Origin: Anoplopoma fimbria
Taxonomy: Eukaryota > Chordata > Actinopteri > Perciformes > Anoplopomatidae
Assembly: GCF_027596085.1 (NCBI RefSeq)
Contig: NC_072465.1
Coordinates: forward strand, 6,986,102 to 7,050,101
Length of the DNA stretch: 64,000 nt
Reading direction: 5' to 3'
Within the stretch, counting starts at the first letter, position 1; the number at the start of each line of letters is the position of its first letter. The position numbers were made by a program, and so were the translations under genes. Below are positions 1 to 13,034 of the stretch, piece by piece. A model generated the notes under the pieces. It did not search any database, was not told where the DNA came from, and saw only the letters and a program-made list of their open reading frames with translations.

Positions 1-2752
1 ATTAATCTTTATATTTTTTGAAATTCTTCCCAAATCCCGACAACAATCTATAAATCAAATGCCCTTATAAAAAAATAGAGAAAACATAGTCTCGTACTAT
101 GGCTGTAGCAGGACTGTAATAAGCCTGTCCAATTGTTTCATTCTCTCTTAGCATACATGTACAGATGCTTCCAGGGGATACTCATGAGACTCTCTATGCA
201 CTTAAACCTTTTAAAAGGCAGTGTATCCTTACACACACCATGCCTAAAATGACTCACACGCACCATCACTACCTGCACCACCTCAACCGCAAAAATATTG
301 GGTTTGCATGAAAATTGAATTTGTTTGAGCAGGGAAGTCCTTCCAGCAGCACTGAAGCCGGGGCCAACAGTAAAACAAAGAGCCAAATAGCGGGGAAAAA
401 AGTACACAGATGGTTTATTTTATTTATTGGCCAATATATTTTTCATTGCATTCATTAGACTTATTTCATGAGATTGAAAACCGCTTGATGTGAGTGCCCG
501 AATTCTTCATTTACCGTAAATTGTGGTTTGGTAAATTGCAACACTGTTTTCCTGAATGCATGTTTGCAGACTTGTGCAAGAAGGCGGGTTTCTCGCTGAA
601 CCCTGAGCTGAAGCAGTGAAGCTGATGAGTAGAGCAGCCTCTAGTACAATACAGTGGATGAACTGGGAAGCACGGATGTGTGCCGCCATCCGATCACAGC
701 CCCTTCCTCAGGTCATTATAAATAAGACTAGTATTTTTGTCAGCTTGCCTGGTTAAATGAGGTATAGAAACATAGAAGTGAGGCATGCCTCACTGTCAGA
801 CTGAGCCAGCCCTCCTCCTCCTGAGAGAATACTTGGCTGCTGACGGTGATCTCCGGGGCTGCAGGCCTGCATGTTGTAGCATATCTCTCCATCTTAAATT
901 AATAGCCAACGGGCCGAGTTTACTTTGGAAATACGTTTGGACAGGAAAAGCTCCCTGGCACGCCGTGCACTCTCAAGATCACATCTCCAGAAATAAAGAA
1001 AGCCCAGTGGTAAATGCTGTCTTATATGATATTATTTCCCACCACGCTGCCACACGAGGGAAAGAGGAGACTGGATTTTATATATCATATTCAGCTGTTA
1101 ATGCATCCTACTCTGCCGGTAACATCAGAACTTCCTCTCATTAAGGAACGATTACTGCATCCAGCGTGACTTAACAGTACACAGCCCACCCCACTCGTAA
1201 CTTTCCTGGCAAGTTCGCAAGAGGCATCGGGTGAGTGATTGGATCATGGAAAAACTCGCAACTGTGTGTTTAAACAAAACATAGAAAAGAGAGAGAGGGA
1301 GTAAATACACATCCTGGCACTTGACAGCGCAGTGCACTCGCTGCATGACACTGATATGGGTTTTCCACCCCATTGCATATTTCTCTTCTTTCAAATTGGG
1401 TAAATTAAAAGTGCAGGCCGCTGCCAATGACAGTGCAGAGCATGTTGCTGCTTGAAGCCCTCACTTCTCCATCTGAGAGCTACTGAAGGTAAAGAGAATG
1501 GGGGATATTGATGGGGAAAGAGACAAAAAGTTTGCGGTCTGTTGCTTGACACTGAACAGGAAGGGAGCGATGAGCAATGTGGGGCGAAGTGTGTAGCAAT
1601 CATCAGCGCAATTCACGGGTCTGTGGTTTTCCCCTTATGGAACGTGTGGTCGATAATTAGAAACTGCAGCCGCTGCACCAGGAGTCCTTCTGTCAAAAGA
1701 TCACAGCAAGATCACAGTGAGGGACTGAAGCCAGGAACGCATAAGCTATGATTCATTCTACTGAAACAAAGTTAAACTGAATAATTCTTGTGCTGAATAG
1801 GTTTTAAACCCGTCCCGTCCTCGGTGGTTGTGTAACAAAAAGCGACAGAAATACCCCCACTAGCTCCAGGCGCATCACAAACAAGCTGCACTACCTGAGC
1901 GGGGGCGTCCCGAGGCGGTTTCCAAGCCGTCAAAAAAGAGGTGTGTTCGTTCACACGCATGGCACCAGAGTGACAGGAGTGATAATTAGGGTGTTTAAGA
2001 GGGGGCGGGAGAGGGGGCATGCTCTCACACATCAAAGGCAGCACTTGTCAGGAATCCTGGCCAAATATTTTGAATGCCGTCAACGCAGAGGAGGAGAACT
2101 CCGGTAAAGACAGTCTTATTACCCTCCAGAAGGCACGCTTCATTTCAACAGCAATGATGGAGCTACGCGACAGAAGACGCGTTCATTTTTGGGGGAAAAT
2201 TGCAATGTTTCCTAGTTGGCAGTTGGGTCAACTTTTAACAAGGAGCAGTAATGAGTTTAGACGCCACACCTGACTGTGTTTCGCTAGACATGGCAGACAT
2301 TTTCTTCTGGAAGGCTCAGGCTTTCTCATTAATTTGTATGAGTCTTAGCCAGTGAAATATTTAGGAAGTGTCTGCTGCCCATGTACCTGTATAAAGGTGC
2401 ATTTGTTCTCTTGAGCACAGAGAGAGGGAGGATTGAGTCAGTCCCTCGCCATCAAACCGTAACAATGCCTCCTAATGTTGCTTTTGTAGATTTCTATCTA
2501 TCTTTCTATTGAAAACATGACAATTGTTCTTGGAAAATATTCTGTGGGTTGGGCTTTGAATAAGCTGGAGAAATTACTACTTAGTTAAAGCAAATGAAAA
2601 AGTTACTATGAGGAACTTTATTTGTTTCTGAATCAGGCTCAATCAAAACCGATAATACGTAAACGAGACCATCAGTGAGATTATTGTCTATTTCTCTATA
2701 GTTCTTGTCATCTGTGACACCGAGTCTGATTCAATGTATCGGATGAAATCAT

Positions 2753-2995
2753 GCCACAGGCAGCCACAAGTTCTACACGGACAGACCCGGATCGGCCTTC
2801 CTTGCCTCCTTCGACCTGCAGTCAGAGCTCATGCGGGAGGTGGAGAGCTATGTGCTCCACCGTTCCCTGCTGGAAGAAGCTAAAAAACAGACACCACACT
2901 GCTGGAGGCCCAGGCCGTATTGCTAGGCTCTCTAGAGGGTAGAGTGGCACAGGAGAATCAGAACCAGGACAGAACGGGGCAGAATCTGCTGCAGT
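2753..2995 (+). pseudogene. Coding-like fragment broken by a frameshift; family not recognised
   Basis: From about 2762 the plus strand reads SHKFYTDRPGSAFLASFDLQ and then an acidic, helix-prone stretch (SELMREVESYVLHRSLLEEA) up to about 2890. Near 2891-2896 (ACAGACACCACACTG) this frame loses its character and ends at a TAG at 2924. The frame two bases on takes over with TLLEAQAVLLGSLEGRVAQ and a further 14 residues, ending at TAA at 2994-2996. Upstream in the first frame a TGA occurs at 2744. The residue make-up (charged, Leu/Glu-rich, no low complexity) is unlike the surrounding chance frames. A coiled-coil-like C-terminal exon, either a decayed gene copy or a retrocopy fragment, would explain it. 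It lies antisense inside the presumed semaphorin intron. Function unknown; chance similarity to coding sequence remains possible. Confidence 0.4.
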
Positions 2996-3034
2996 AAAAT
3001 GAGAGGTTTTCTATTGGGATCCTAGTGCTTGGAG

Positions 3035-3102
3035 ACACTACTGCTTTTACCCAGTGACAAATCGACACAAAATGAAAGTTCCTCGTAGTAGCTTTAAGTT
3101 GC
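3035..3102 (+). repeat. Dispersed repeat copy A (ACACTAC...TGAAAGTTCCTC)
   Basis: This stretch shares order and spacing with 12964-13034. Both contain ACACTACxGCTTTT, a CC..GACA block, ACACAAA followed by TGAAAGTTCCTC, and GCTTT. The two are diverged but collinear in the same orientation, which suggests an old dispersed repeat. It starts about 40 bases after the coding-like fragment. Family not identified. Confidence 0.35.
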
Positions 3103-4024
3103 AATTTCAATGTTTAACTATTGACTTTGTGTGGTATTTTATTTGGGTGTAAATTCTTTTTTCACCTTTTTACATAGTGTCATGACAAAACCGTAAAAAG
3201 CACAAAAAAACATCTTCTTTGGTGTGTACATTTCACAAAATGCAACGACGGTTCTCAGATGAGAGATCTTTGAGTTAAGTTTGTTTGTTCTAAAAAGTCT
3301 GAGTTTTCACTGAATTTACACAGTTATAGTGGAGTTGGCTTCTTTCCAGACGCCTGTATCTGAGAGTGTGCTCTCTCTTATCTCAATCCAGCAAAGCTTT
3401 CTCTGAGTGATTTCCTGTATCTGCAGGATAAGGAAGTGCCTAATATAGGGGCAATCACTGAGCTCCCAAACATGAAGATGGAGGATAAAGTGCCCTCTTC
3501 TGCATACGGACAAGTGGCACCTGCACTGCTATCTTGTTAGCAGAGTCATTTCTAATCAGGGACTCTCCGGGCCCAAAGTGCCTCCCTTCACTCTCCTTCA
3601 ACAGCTCCCTTTCAACGCGACTTGTCCTCGTGTCAAACATTTACATGAGTTATTTGGGTTTGTGTAAGCTGCACGCTTCAAAGCCAGTGGAGAAGTGACA
3701 CAGTTGTTAAAGAATGCCTGTGTGATTACTGGAGAGCGGGTATGAGGTTAGCTGTTCTGCTAAATGAAAAGGAACGATAACAGCATGTGAACGCAGCAGC
3801 TGCTCGCCTCGGCTTAGTCACTCTGTGGGACCGGGATGATAAAATCGGTCGGAAGGCTCGGCCACTGTGTCACATCAGATAATACGCGTCACTCAGCAGA
3901 TAACAGATATGCAAGGGCACAGGATCCGGAGATATGATCTGACCCGCTGTTAAATGCCAGAACACAAAGGAATGGTAATGTTTTGTGATGTGCTCTCAGC
4001 GACGTGGTCAAGCTTCGCTGAATC

Positions 4025-4036
4025 CTGTGTGTTTGT

Positions 4037-4075
<39 letters not shown>

Positions 4076-4080
4076 TGTGT
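4025..4080 (+). repeat. Imperfect (GT)n microsatellite
   Basis: About 56 bases of GT repeats interrupted by three TTT steps. The reading frames across it are low-complexity and not genes. Confidence 0.9.
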
Positions 4081-4894
4081 CTGCATCCTGGTGGCAAGAC
4101 AGGCTCTGCAGCTTGCTGCTTGGAGAAAAACAGACATAACAGCTTGCCTGTAAAAACACCTGCCCCGTACATACAAAGCCGCAACTCAAGCACCTCTGCT
4201 CGCTGTCATCTTACTTAAAACTTAAAGAAATTGGGAAGACAGGACAACAAGAATGGTATTACACCTCTAAACAAAATCATTGCAAAACTGCGATCATCAT
4301 TACGATTCTAGTCGGGATTATCCGTCTCAGTTTAAAGACTAATTTAACACTAAATCCACTTTTTTGAGTTAAAAAAGTAGAATTTCTTCATTATCCATAA
4401 TCTATTAATCATGGTCAAGTGTTATTCTTGTTTTTACAAAGAAATGCAGTAATTCTGTCCTCTAGACCCTTGGGGGTATCAGGCTTCAGACTGAATTATT
4501 CTGATTTCATGCTAAAATGGGGTGTCAAGTTACTCTTTAAGGGCTATTAATTATTTTACTGTATATTTTGAAAGTGACAATCATCTACATTCCAAAAGCT
4601 TCCTTTGTCAGTGACAGAACCATTTTTCTAATTTACTTAAAAAACTATTCTGTGCAGTCACAGCCCGATCTAATTCCCAGGGCGTCAAATACTGATGTTT
4701 TGTCACAGCCCTCAGCGTCTGATACCAACTCACAGGGCCCCCTTTAGGATCTGTAAGAAACGCACTAGGATGTCAAGCTACTCCAATATAAACCAATCCA
4801 CAGGATGACAAAGCTGTGACAATGCTCAGATGGATGGCGGTCGGGGTGGATGGATGGGTCAACAAACACAGGACCTTGATGTAAATATACCCTA

Positions 4895-4953
4895 TGTTGC
4901 TGTAATCCTGTAAATTTCCCCGCTGCGGGACTAATAAAGGATTATCTTATTTA
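4895..4953 (+). mobile_element. 3' terminus of a teleost retroposon (SINE/LINE tail)
   Basis: The sequence TGTAATCCTGTAAATTTCCC, then CGCTGCGGGACTAATAAAGG and ATTATCTTAT, matches the 3' end I know from fish retroposons: a short stem-forming CCCCGCxGCGGG, an AATAAA signal and a TTATC-type tail. No 5' body is recognisable, consistent with 5' truncation. The exact family is not assigned. Confidence 0.55.
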
Positions 4954-5823
4954 AAAAAAATGTATTGCGTAATTTACTGAAGCTATGCAATATGAACCCA
5001 AACCATGATCTTTACCGAAACCTAAACAAGTAGTTTTGTTGCCTTAACCCAATCCATATGTGGCGAGTTGGGAATGAGAATGGGTTGGAAGTTACTACTA
5101 TTTAGGGTGGGGGTACGATCAAAACAAATTTACACAACATGTCATCCAACTGTTTCTAAAAGTGTTTATAGTTATTCCAAATAGCTCAAAGGTGGGATAC
5201 CACTTTTGCCCATCCTTGGGCCGGGTTGTGACACTCTCATGGTAAGCATTCTTAGAACAGCACTCATTGGTACGTACCAAACATTTTCAGTTTTGGAAAG
5301 GTCTTAGAATGTTTTGGTAGACGCACCCTGAGATCCCATAATGGAAAGGTGTCGGTTGGAGTAGTCTTCCAAAGCCTATAGTATTTGACATCGCAAAACT
5401 AATCCCGAAACCAGAATCCTGGTAAAACACTTTCCGGGATTTTACTCCCTTCATTGGCTCCACCGGCTGTTAAACCCCAATAAAGTGAAGCTACTTGGCT
5501 ATTTGTGGCAAGTTGTTTGTATCTTGTTGCTGTGAGCGTCCTCGCTGGGGAAAAGGTGTGACCCTCTCTTGTCTCAACACATGTCGAATCTGATCCGTTA
5601 TAATGGACACACACTAAGAGCGCTGCCGTATCACACATCATTAACCACCACTCCTCCTGACCTCACTTTATCCACCAGTTGCACCATGATGCTCTGTGGG
5701 ACGTGACATCTTACAGTTCACCACTGTCACCACCTCATTACCACTCCCCTGCCGACCTGGGGGGGCTCTACCCACTCTATAATAAGGATCCACTGTAGTG
5801 CCCCTCCCCTCCCCTGTCCAATC

Positions 5824-5848
5824 CCCCCCCACACACACACACACACAC
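5824..5848 (+). repeat. C tract followed by (AC)n microsatellite
   Basis: A short run of C is followed by nine AC units, ending before TCAGTAATGG. Confidence 0.85.
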
Positions 5849-6860
5849 TCAGTAATGGCACCAATTTGTATTCACTGTCAGCTCTGATGAGCTCTCATGC
5901 GGAGAAACGGCCTTATCACAGAGCCTCTGGCTCCCATCACCTAAGCCCCTCTCTCTCTGCCTGCCAAGCCCGGTGCACTGATGGACAGGCGGAGAAGCTG
6001 AGGGGGGCGGAGGGGTGGGTTTGTGGGGAGGAGGTACACGTTTGTCTCCATTTTAATGTTAAACTCTTGTAACAGCAGACAGATGTGCTCTGCCACAGAA
6101 TTGGTTGAGCAAGAGGAGACTCGGAATCTATTACAAAAACCTTCACCTGTTTCTTCTTTCTTTAATCTTATGCAGCCAATAACGTGCACCGTCGGATCCC
6201 TTCTCCAAAATAACGAACACCTTTCTCCCTCTATCTCGCAAAAGTGTATCAAGGTGGAGATCCAGCTGAGGAGGATGTGAAATGTGGAGAACGAGTAGGA
6301 AAGGAGAGCCTCCCGCGAGAGTCTCCATCTAATCGCACACATCTGCACAAACATGGCTCTGTTTTAACTGACATGTGTTTTCATAAAACAGTCTCCAGCT
6401 CCAGCGGTGACACATCTTGCCCGGTTCCCATCCCACATGTCAAATCCCTCGATCCCTCTGCAACCTCTTCGTACCGACTGTTGTTGTGAAACGATTGCAT
6501 TTTTCAGTTACAGGAGACTCTACTGAAATGTTACTGCGTCCACCTAAAGCAATCTGTGCTCTTTCGATTATTTCAAATGGCATACAAAACACCTTAACCT
6601 GCGCTTGGATAAAAACCTGCTTTCTGAAAAATGCTGGTCAGCAGGGCTTCTGCAGCCCCGGCCAGGAGACGCGAAGAGGTCAGAGGTCGCTGGGAAGCAG
6701 TGGCAACGCTTTATGTTCTGGTTTAATCTGGGATTAGCTCAGGGTCAGGGTTATCTCTCCACAGCCTGTGTGGAATCAGGAACCAGGGATTGCCTCGGGT
6801 AAAGTGGCATTACTGGATGGCCTGTCCAGAATTGCAATGAGCCTGTGTTCATCAGGGGTA

Positions 6861-6906
6861 AAGGAAAGAAAGAAGGAGAGAGAGAGAGAGAGAAAAGAGA
6901 GAGAGT
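6861..6906 (+). repeat. Purine tract with (GA)n
   Basis: A GGAAAGAAAGAAGG lead-in followed by GA repeats with one AAAA interruption. Frames across it are low-complexity. Confidence 0.85.
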
Positions 6907-7981
6907 GTATGTTGAGTATGACTCACTGGGCCATCACTCTAACACTTCCCAGCCCAGAGTTCCAGCTCGGTTCAGATCCACATGTGAATTACTACACCCC
7001 GCGACCCAATTAATCACTGGTATATGGTATCTGTCCAGCCACAGTTACAGCATGTGCATACCTCCTTGTTTCCTGAGTACATCTAGCATGTTAAATCCAT
7101 TTTAATGCTGATTTAGTACAGAAGCCAGAGGAGGTATGGCAGGCAAGCATGCGCTCAAGTTTTTGCATGAGAGGAACAAACGTAACAGCGCTGCAGAATT
7201 AGCAGAAGACCTTTGAGGGACGAAACCCAAAGCCCCGACAGAGTGCTCTGTTACCTTTAGCCTCCCTTATCTTTACCTGGCATGTCTCAACCTCCTGTCA
7301 GACTATAATCCCCACATAGTGGACAAACTCAGGGGCCAATGACACACTCTACAACTCTGGTTCTGCTGTCTGGTTCCAGAGGACGTGTGGTCAGCAGGGA
7401 GAAACAGCTACAAGACCAGAACAGCCTGGTTGTAATGAAGATGGATCTCTCTCTGTACAATGTTAAGGCCAGTGAAAATAGACACTATAGGAAAGGTAGA
7501 AGGAAAAAACACTGAAATACTGCTATGCTGTACCAAACAAAGAACTAAACTATATAAAGGAGACAGACTGAACAATTGGTTAAGGACAGTAGCCCATTAA
7601 AGCAAAATGGATCCGCAGTCCCACAGCTCTTTATAACACAAATTTAGCCTATAAGTTTAGTTGAATCCAAACTAGTGAAAGTCAGATTTCAGCTATTAAG
7701 TGTGTTTTTTTCACAGAATCTACAGGATCTATCATTTTTGTAAGAACATGCTCAGGGGTTTCTATGGAAAAACAATTACTTTTCATCATGAATGACACTT
7801 TCAATTTTTATATTTCTGGTTTGACACAGATACCCTTCAGCTAATGTCAACAGTAAGACATAACAAATTGCAGCAAGACATGCATTTTTTAAGCAGCAAC
7901 AGGCTGACTTCAAGCTGAGTTTTTCAATTCTCTATTTCTTTATTAACTTCATGTTGACTGTCTCCCATGCTGTGCTCTGGT

Positions 7982-7998
7982 AAAAAAAAAAAAAAAAA
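7982..7998 (+). repeat. Poly-A tract (17 bases)
   Basis: A simple homopolymer. No gene or retroposon body is recognisable beside it. Confidence 0.85.
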
Positions 7999-8819
7999 GG
8001 CTGCATCCTCCACAGCCGAAGTAGTTTCCATCCAAATAAGGTTTTATTTGTAACAATGGAGCAACATATTCTCCAGGAAAACAACTGATTTAAAGAAAAG
8101 GGCTTTTTTGGCAGCTCAAATCCACCAATGAGAAAACTTTGTCGGGCAGCGCTGAAAGCTGTCTCCATGGGGCAATACATTCATGTGTCTCTCAGGTGCA
8201 TCCTGACAGGCCTGTGGGAGATTTACAATTGAACAGACACAGGATATGGCAACCTAATGTATGTGACAACAGTGGCCCACTATCGTGCCCTGTGGCTATG
8301 AATGCCTTATTTGTCGGAGCCGTGTGGGGTCACAGTGTGGGAGGCCAGTTGTTCTAGCCCCTTTCCTTAGAATGACAGGAAGGCAGGACAGATTGTGACA
8401 GCAGCCATTGTGGCTCTGCTCCAGGTCTCTTCCTCCCACCGGGCTCCCGCTGCTCCTTCAGTCCACAGTAAATGCATGTGGTGCCACCTCAGCGCTTATC
8501 TTTCTGTTTCCTCCAGCCCAGTGGCCAGGAAAAAAAACCTTTGCATGCCACTTTTCTGCAAAGCAACGAGTGTGTGTTGGGCCATGGAAGCCTTTACCAT
8601 TTCATATGCCATGTAGAGTTTCTCTGGCCTACGATCAGTCATACTTGACAAGAGGCAGATGATGTTGACGGAAGCAGGAGGCTAATGGGGCATCCCTCTT
8701 GTTCATCCCTCTTCTTTGAACAGAGGCAGGCGATCAGTCGAGTTCCGATGCGCCCCTGATTCCCAGGCCTCGGGGACAGGAAGTGGGATTAGACGACAAA
8801 TCCCATTTTCCCCCGCGTA

Positions 8820-8930
8820 TGTCTGCAGAGTCATCGCATTTTGCCTCATCAATTACTCTCTCTATTCAAAGGGCGCTCATCTGAAATTAAGGCGATTAGC
8901 CCTTTTACAAACAGCTTTGTGTTTTCGGCT
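8820..8930. promoter_or_regulatory. Candidate intronic regulatory element (inferred)
   Basis: Repeat-free, mixed-composition sequence with a TCF/LEF-type TTCAAAG (8865-8871), CAATTAC and GCGATTAG homeodomain-like cores. The 11-mer CTCTATTCAAA here also occurs in the candidate element near 34.19 kb. The overlapping 157-codon frame has no protein character. Conservation cannot be judged from one sequence. Confidence 0.2.
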
Positions 8931-9131
8931 GCCGCTGCCCCGCTGGGTCCGCCAGCCAGGGGAAACCAGGAGAGACTGTCTCCCGCCAGTGTGGCCGATT
9001 GGAACAGCTATAAACACATGTCGTTTTTTTCGACACGTCGTACGAACTTTGCTAACCCCTTCTGAACCAGCTCAGTACTACAGCCGTCCAAAGGTCACGA
9101 AAGACAGTGAAAGCAAAAGTCACAGATTCCA

Positions 9132-9150
9132 TCTCTCTCTCTCTCTCTCT
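9132..9150 (+). repeat. (TC)n microsatellite
   Basis: About nine TC units preceding GCTATAAGCC. Confidence 0.85.
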
Positions 9151-9750
9151 GCTATAAGCCTGCTGCTGGTAAACCCGCGGTCTTTTTAAAGGGCCTTCTA
9201 AGGCTCTGAGCCCTTATCGTCTTTCGGAGCCAGAACGAGATAACAGGTTCCCTTAAGACGTGAGGAATCAATCTGCTCAGAGAGGTTGTTCCCAACTTAC
9301 CAATCGGCTGTTTCTGGGTCTTTTAAGTGGTTTCTTTTTATTGCAGTTCATAAAAGAAAAAATATTAAAAGTATAATCCAGAGTTTTGGAACGTTTGGAG
9401 TTTGGTCAAAATGGCAATTGTTATCGCCAAGGTCCACTTTATTTCATTCAAGCAATTCGCTCGATATGAGTACATCACATCGGTCTGATTCAAATTCTTT
9501 CTTCACCTCGATAGTTCCTCAGAGTGTTATCTGTTTTTTTTACGACTGTTATTTTGGCCAACCATGCTCTATGCCCATGTAAGGTGGTGTTAAGGAGATA
9601 GTGGGGCAGGGGGGGGTTGCAGGTTCAGCGAGTTTACCAAGCCGATTTAGCTTTCCCAGTTTGTCACTGGTAATCTCCCTGCAGCTAACAGGGTGATACA
9701 ATCAGCCTGATAACTGCAGGGGATGGATGGAAAGAGAAGCAGGCAGAGTG

Positions 9751-9830
9751 GGTGAGAGAGAGATGTGTGTGGGTGTGGGTGTGTGTGTGTGGACCTCATC
9801 CCTCTGTCTCTCTCTCTCACACACACACTT
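9751..9830 (+). repeat. Compound GA / GT / TC / CA simple repeat
   Basis: Successive blocks of GAGAGA, GTGTGGGTGTG, TCTCTCTC and CACACACA. Reading frames across it have only low-complexity composition. Confidence 0.85.
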
Positions 9831-12029
9831 ACAGATAATACGCATAGCATGCTCGCATACACACACACAAGTTAAGCATCTCGCACACAACAAGTGTGAC
9901 TCGTGATGGTTTAGACATGCGGCAGCTGGAGGAATCTAAACATAACGTAATCATGACATGCAACAATGCTGCACAGACACAAATCTAAAGTGTCCAGATC
10001 CTATGCAATTGCAAAACCAGCAAGCAATCTAAGACGAAATGAGGTAAATCCAGATGGACAGTACGTAAAGCAAGAAGTGTGTGAAAGGTTCATATTGGTT
10101 CCTCTGAGGTGGAACACAGAGGTGTTTGCTTTGGCAATGTTGACCAAAACCTCAGCCCTCGGGGAGACAAAAAAGAGACACACGGCCAAAGCATCCTCGT
10201 TCTCTTCCTTCAAACCCCCTCAGTACGGCCTCTTTAAAACCTCACCATAAACACTTCATTTCAGTCCCAACCCGGGCAATATGCTTTCTAAATCAAGAGG
10301 AGGCTTCTCCTGTTTTCTCACATTCCCAGCCAAGTGGAATTAATCCGCTGAGGTGGGACCTTGGCGGACAAAAACTCTGCCTCCTGTCTGCACCAGGAGC
10401 AATGCAGACGTGTAATCTTAAATAAGGCACTCATAAGTGGTGAACTCAATGGGTCTGACTTTTCTCTGACAGCCCAGCAGAGCCTCATTTAGTCACTCGC
10501 TTTTATTGAAACACATCAAGAGGTAATGTGCTTGTCAAAATGTATTTGGAGACTTCATGTGCAGCTAGGTAAAACAGTAATGTGCAGTAATGTTTTCGGG
10601 GTGAAATGCCACTCCACAGGTTGTTTTGGCTGAGCTCCGACTACGCTGCTATACATCTTCTTTTCAACAATGTGTTTATATTACAGGAATCGAATGGCTA
10701 AGAATAACAGACTCCAACATGTGATTTACTCATTTCTGAAATGCACAAAACACAGAACTGCTGCTGTGTCCCAGTTCCATCAGCTTTAGCTGTGATGGCG
10801 GACTGAAACGTCATTAAGTCTACCCGGGTTCTAGTGGCACAAAGATCGATCCTCGCCATTTCTCCTTTCAGCCGTGCTCTGTCCTGCTCTTCTTGGAGCT
10901 GAAGTGCTACTGTGATTGAAATTCGTTCTCTCAGTTCGACCTCCCTCTCTGGTACAACAAAATCTGAAGAGAAACCAAGAAGAAAACAAACCCTCCTTCT
11001 CACCCGTCACTTGATTGCCCCCGCAGCTCTTCTGCGCGCTGAAATTGGCAAAGTGACCTTGATGAGCGAAATACCAACTGTCAATCATTGATTACCGGGA
11101 CTTTTTTTCACATTCACTTAAGGGCTCCCCTTTCAAGTTTGATCAATATCAGCCAAAATGTAGTCGGAGAGTAGCACAGAGGACTGGCTATTAGGGGAGC
11201 ACTGAGCCTCAGGGAAGATTGTAGCTGGGAAGCCTTTGCAGGAGGTTGGTACGAGGGAGGGGTCTCCATGCACATAACCCATCAATCTGCACCGGCACAT
11301 GTATTTCTAAAATAAACACACACTTAAATGCAGTGTTACATGATTCTTTAGGGGCGACACAAAAGACCAGCGTGTTAAGTTGATGTTGGCCAAGAATGAT
11401 GACCCCCAAACAAGTGGCCATTGTCCACTCTCTTGGTGAGGTCGCTATTGAGAGTCTATCCAAATTTATTATGAGCACTAAACACATAGTAAGAGCCATT
11501 ATAAGAGTTCAACAGTGATCTGCCTGTTATGAAAAGATTGTCACTACCGCAAATTGTGCGACAAGGTAGAGAATCTGTATACATATCATAGGATAATGTA
11601 TGTATTACAACTAATGAGTGTCTCTTCATTTCTATTGTTTGGGCTAAATTCAAGGCTATGATCTGGAAATGCAGCTACAAAAAGTCTAAATACAGGCAAA
11701 AAACACAGTTAGCCAAACGTCTTTGGAAGAAAAAAAAGAAAGCAAACCAAAACTCTCTGTTGTAACAACAGACCAACTTCCTGGTTCAACTTTGAACTAA
11801 GCAGTGTGCAATAATTATTACCAATGTTCTGGCTCGCCTCTAGTTTCACGTTTTATCAGTGAAAATACCTCATAAATATCAGCCACGTTCGTTTGCAATA
11901 GAAAATAAATCACAACTTCACATGAAAGAACACCTGCATTCCACAGAAAAACGCAGAATCCACAAATGGGACTTCAAATAAACCATGTGAAGGTGAGAAA
12001 CCAACTAGCTGCTCTGGCAGTCTGAAATG

Positions 12030-12330
12030 TGTCAGGTGAAAAGGTGGATGCCCACATCTCATCATTCCTGGATAGCATATTTGACATGGAATCAACCGTT
12101 AATCCGGAGAAAATCCTGTTGGGTTTTTTCTTCCAGGATGGCCTCAGCGCAGGTTGGTGGGAAGCGGCTGAGGGATTGCTGGGCCGCGTTGCCGCTAAGC
12201 CACGACTGTAAGCATCCCGCTCTGGCAGCGCTTGCGGCCGGAGCTCTGCACTCCCCATAATGACTCATTGATCTGAGCTTCTCAATCCCTGCCTGCCTTA
12301 TCTCAGCTAATGGGGCGGCATCGTGGTCTG
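12030..12330. promoter_or_regulatory. Candidate intronic regulatory element (inferred)
   Basis: A non-repetitive stretch with locally raised CpG (around 12180-12245), followed by CATAATGACTCATTGATC (AP-1-like TGACTCA) and CAGCTAATGGGG. Several short frames overlap on both strands with no protein likeness. The proposal rests on texture alone. Confidence 0.18.
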
Positions 12331-12963
12331 TCACAGGCTGCAATCTCTCCGGGAGACTGAGTGCACTTAGAGGTCAGCTCTGACGCTTCCCAGTAGTATT
12401 GCACTGCAACCAGGTGGAAAAAAAATAACCCTTTATGTATCTTTCTGAACACTCTCCCCCTTCTTATTTGACAGATCCCAACTCCCTCTTACAAGCACTC
12501 TGTTGTTTTTTTGGAATGGTATGATATACCGTCCCTCTAGTACTTTCTTTTATCATTTCAACAACAAACTCGCACTTCACACGTCCATAACTCTTCTGGG
12601 TGTATGATAGCCTTGCTTTGACCCTAAACATTTGAAGCTTACAAAGGGACTCCCCTACACAAACCCATGAAAGGCTCACAAATCCACAGTCATTTATAAC
12701 TTCTGAGGCTGGCATGACAGCAGAACGCAGCAAGAGGGAGAGGAGGGGGGGGCAGAGGGGAGGAGAAGACTAAATGAAAAGTCTAAATGGAGCAAAAAGT
12801 TCACTGTACAACAACGGATGGCCCAGCCTGCTTTCACTTTTGGTCTGTGCTCATGAGATTAAAGGGAGAAAGTATTTTTGTCAGAGAACCGAAACTACAA
12901 ACACTGTAGACTATATGATGGGTGTGCTTTCAATCTGTTAAAGTTACCTTAGTGCTCAGAAAA

Positions 12964-13034
12964 ACACTACAGCTTTTGTCCACAGAGACAGCCAAAATGA
13001 ACACAAAGTGAAAGTTCCTCTTACCGCTTTGAAT
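12964..13034 (+). repeat. Dispersed repeat copy B, partner of 3035-3102
   Basis: Collinear with copy A, with a short extra segment (about six bases) between GACA and ACACAAA. The shared core is TGAAAGTTCCTC. No coding-like sequence precedes this copy, so the repeat and the 2.75-kb fragment are probably independent. Confidence 0.35.

Noticed and set aside
5941..6354. 137-codon minus-strand frame with Cys/Leu-rich segments
   Set aside because: No recognised motif, and several other frames overlap it on both strands.
8716..9189. 157-codon plus-strand frame
   Set aside because: Ends in a (TC)n-encoded Ser/Leu run and shows no family likeness. The DNA looks more like non-coding regulatory sequence.
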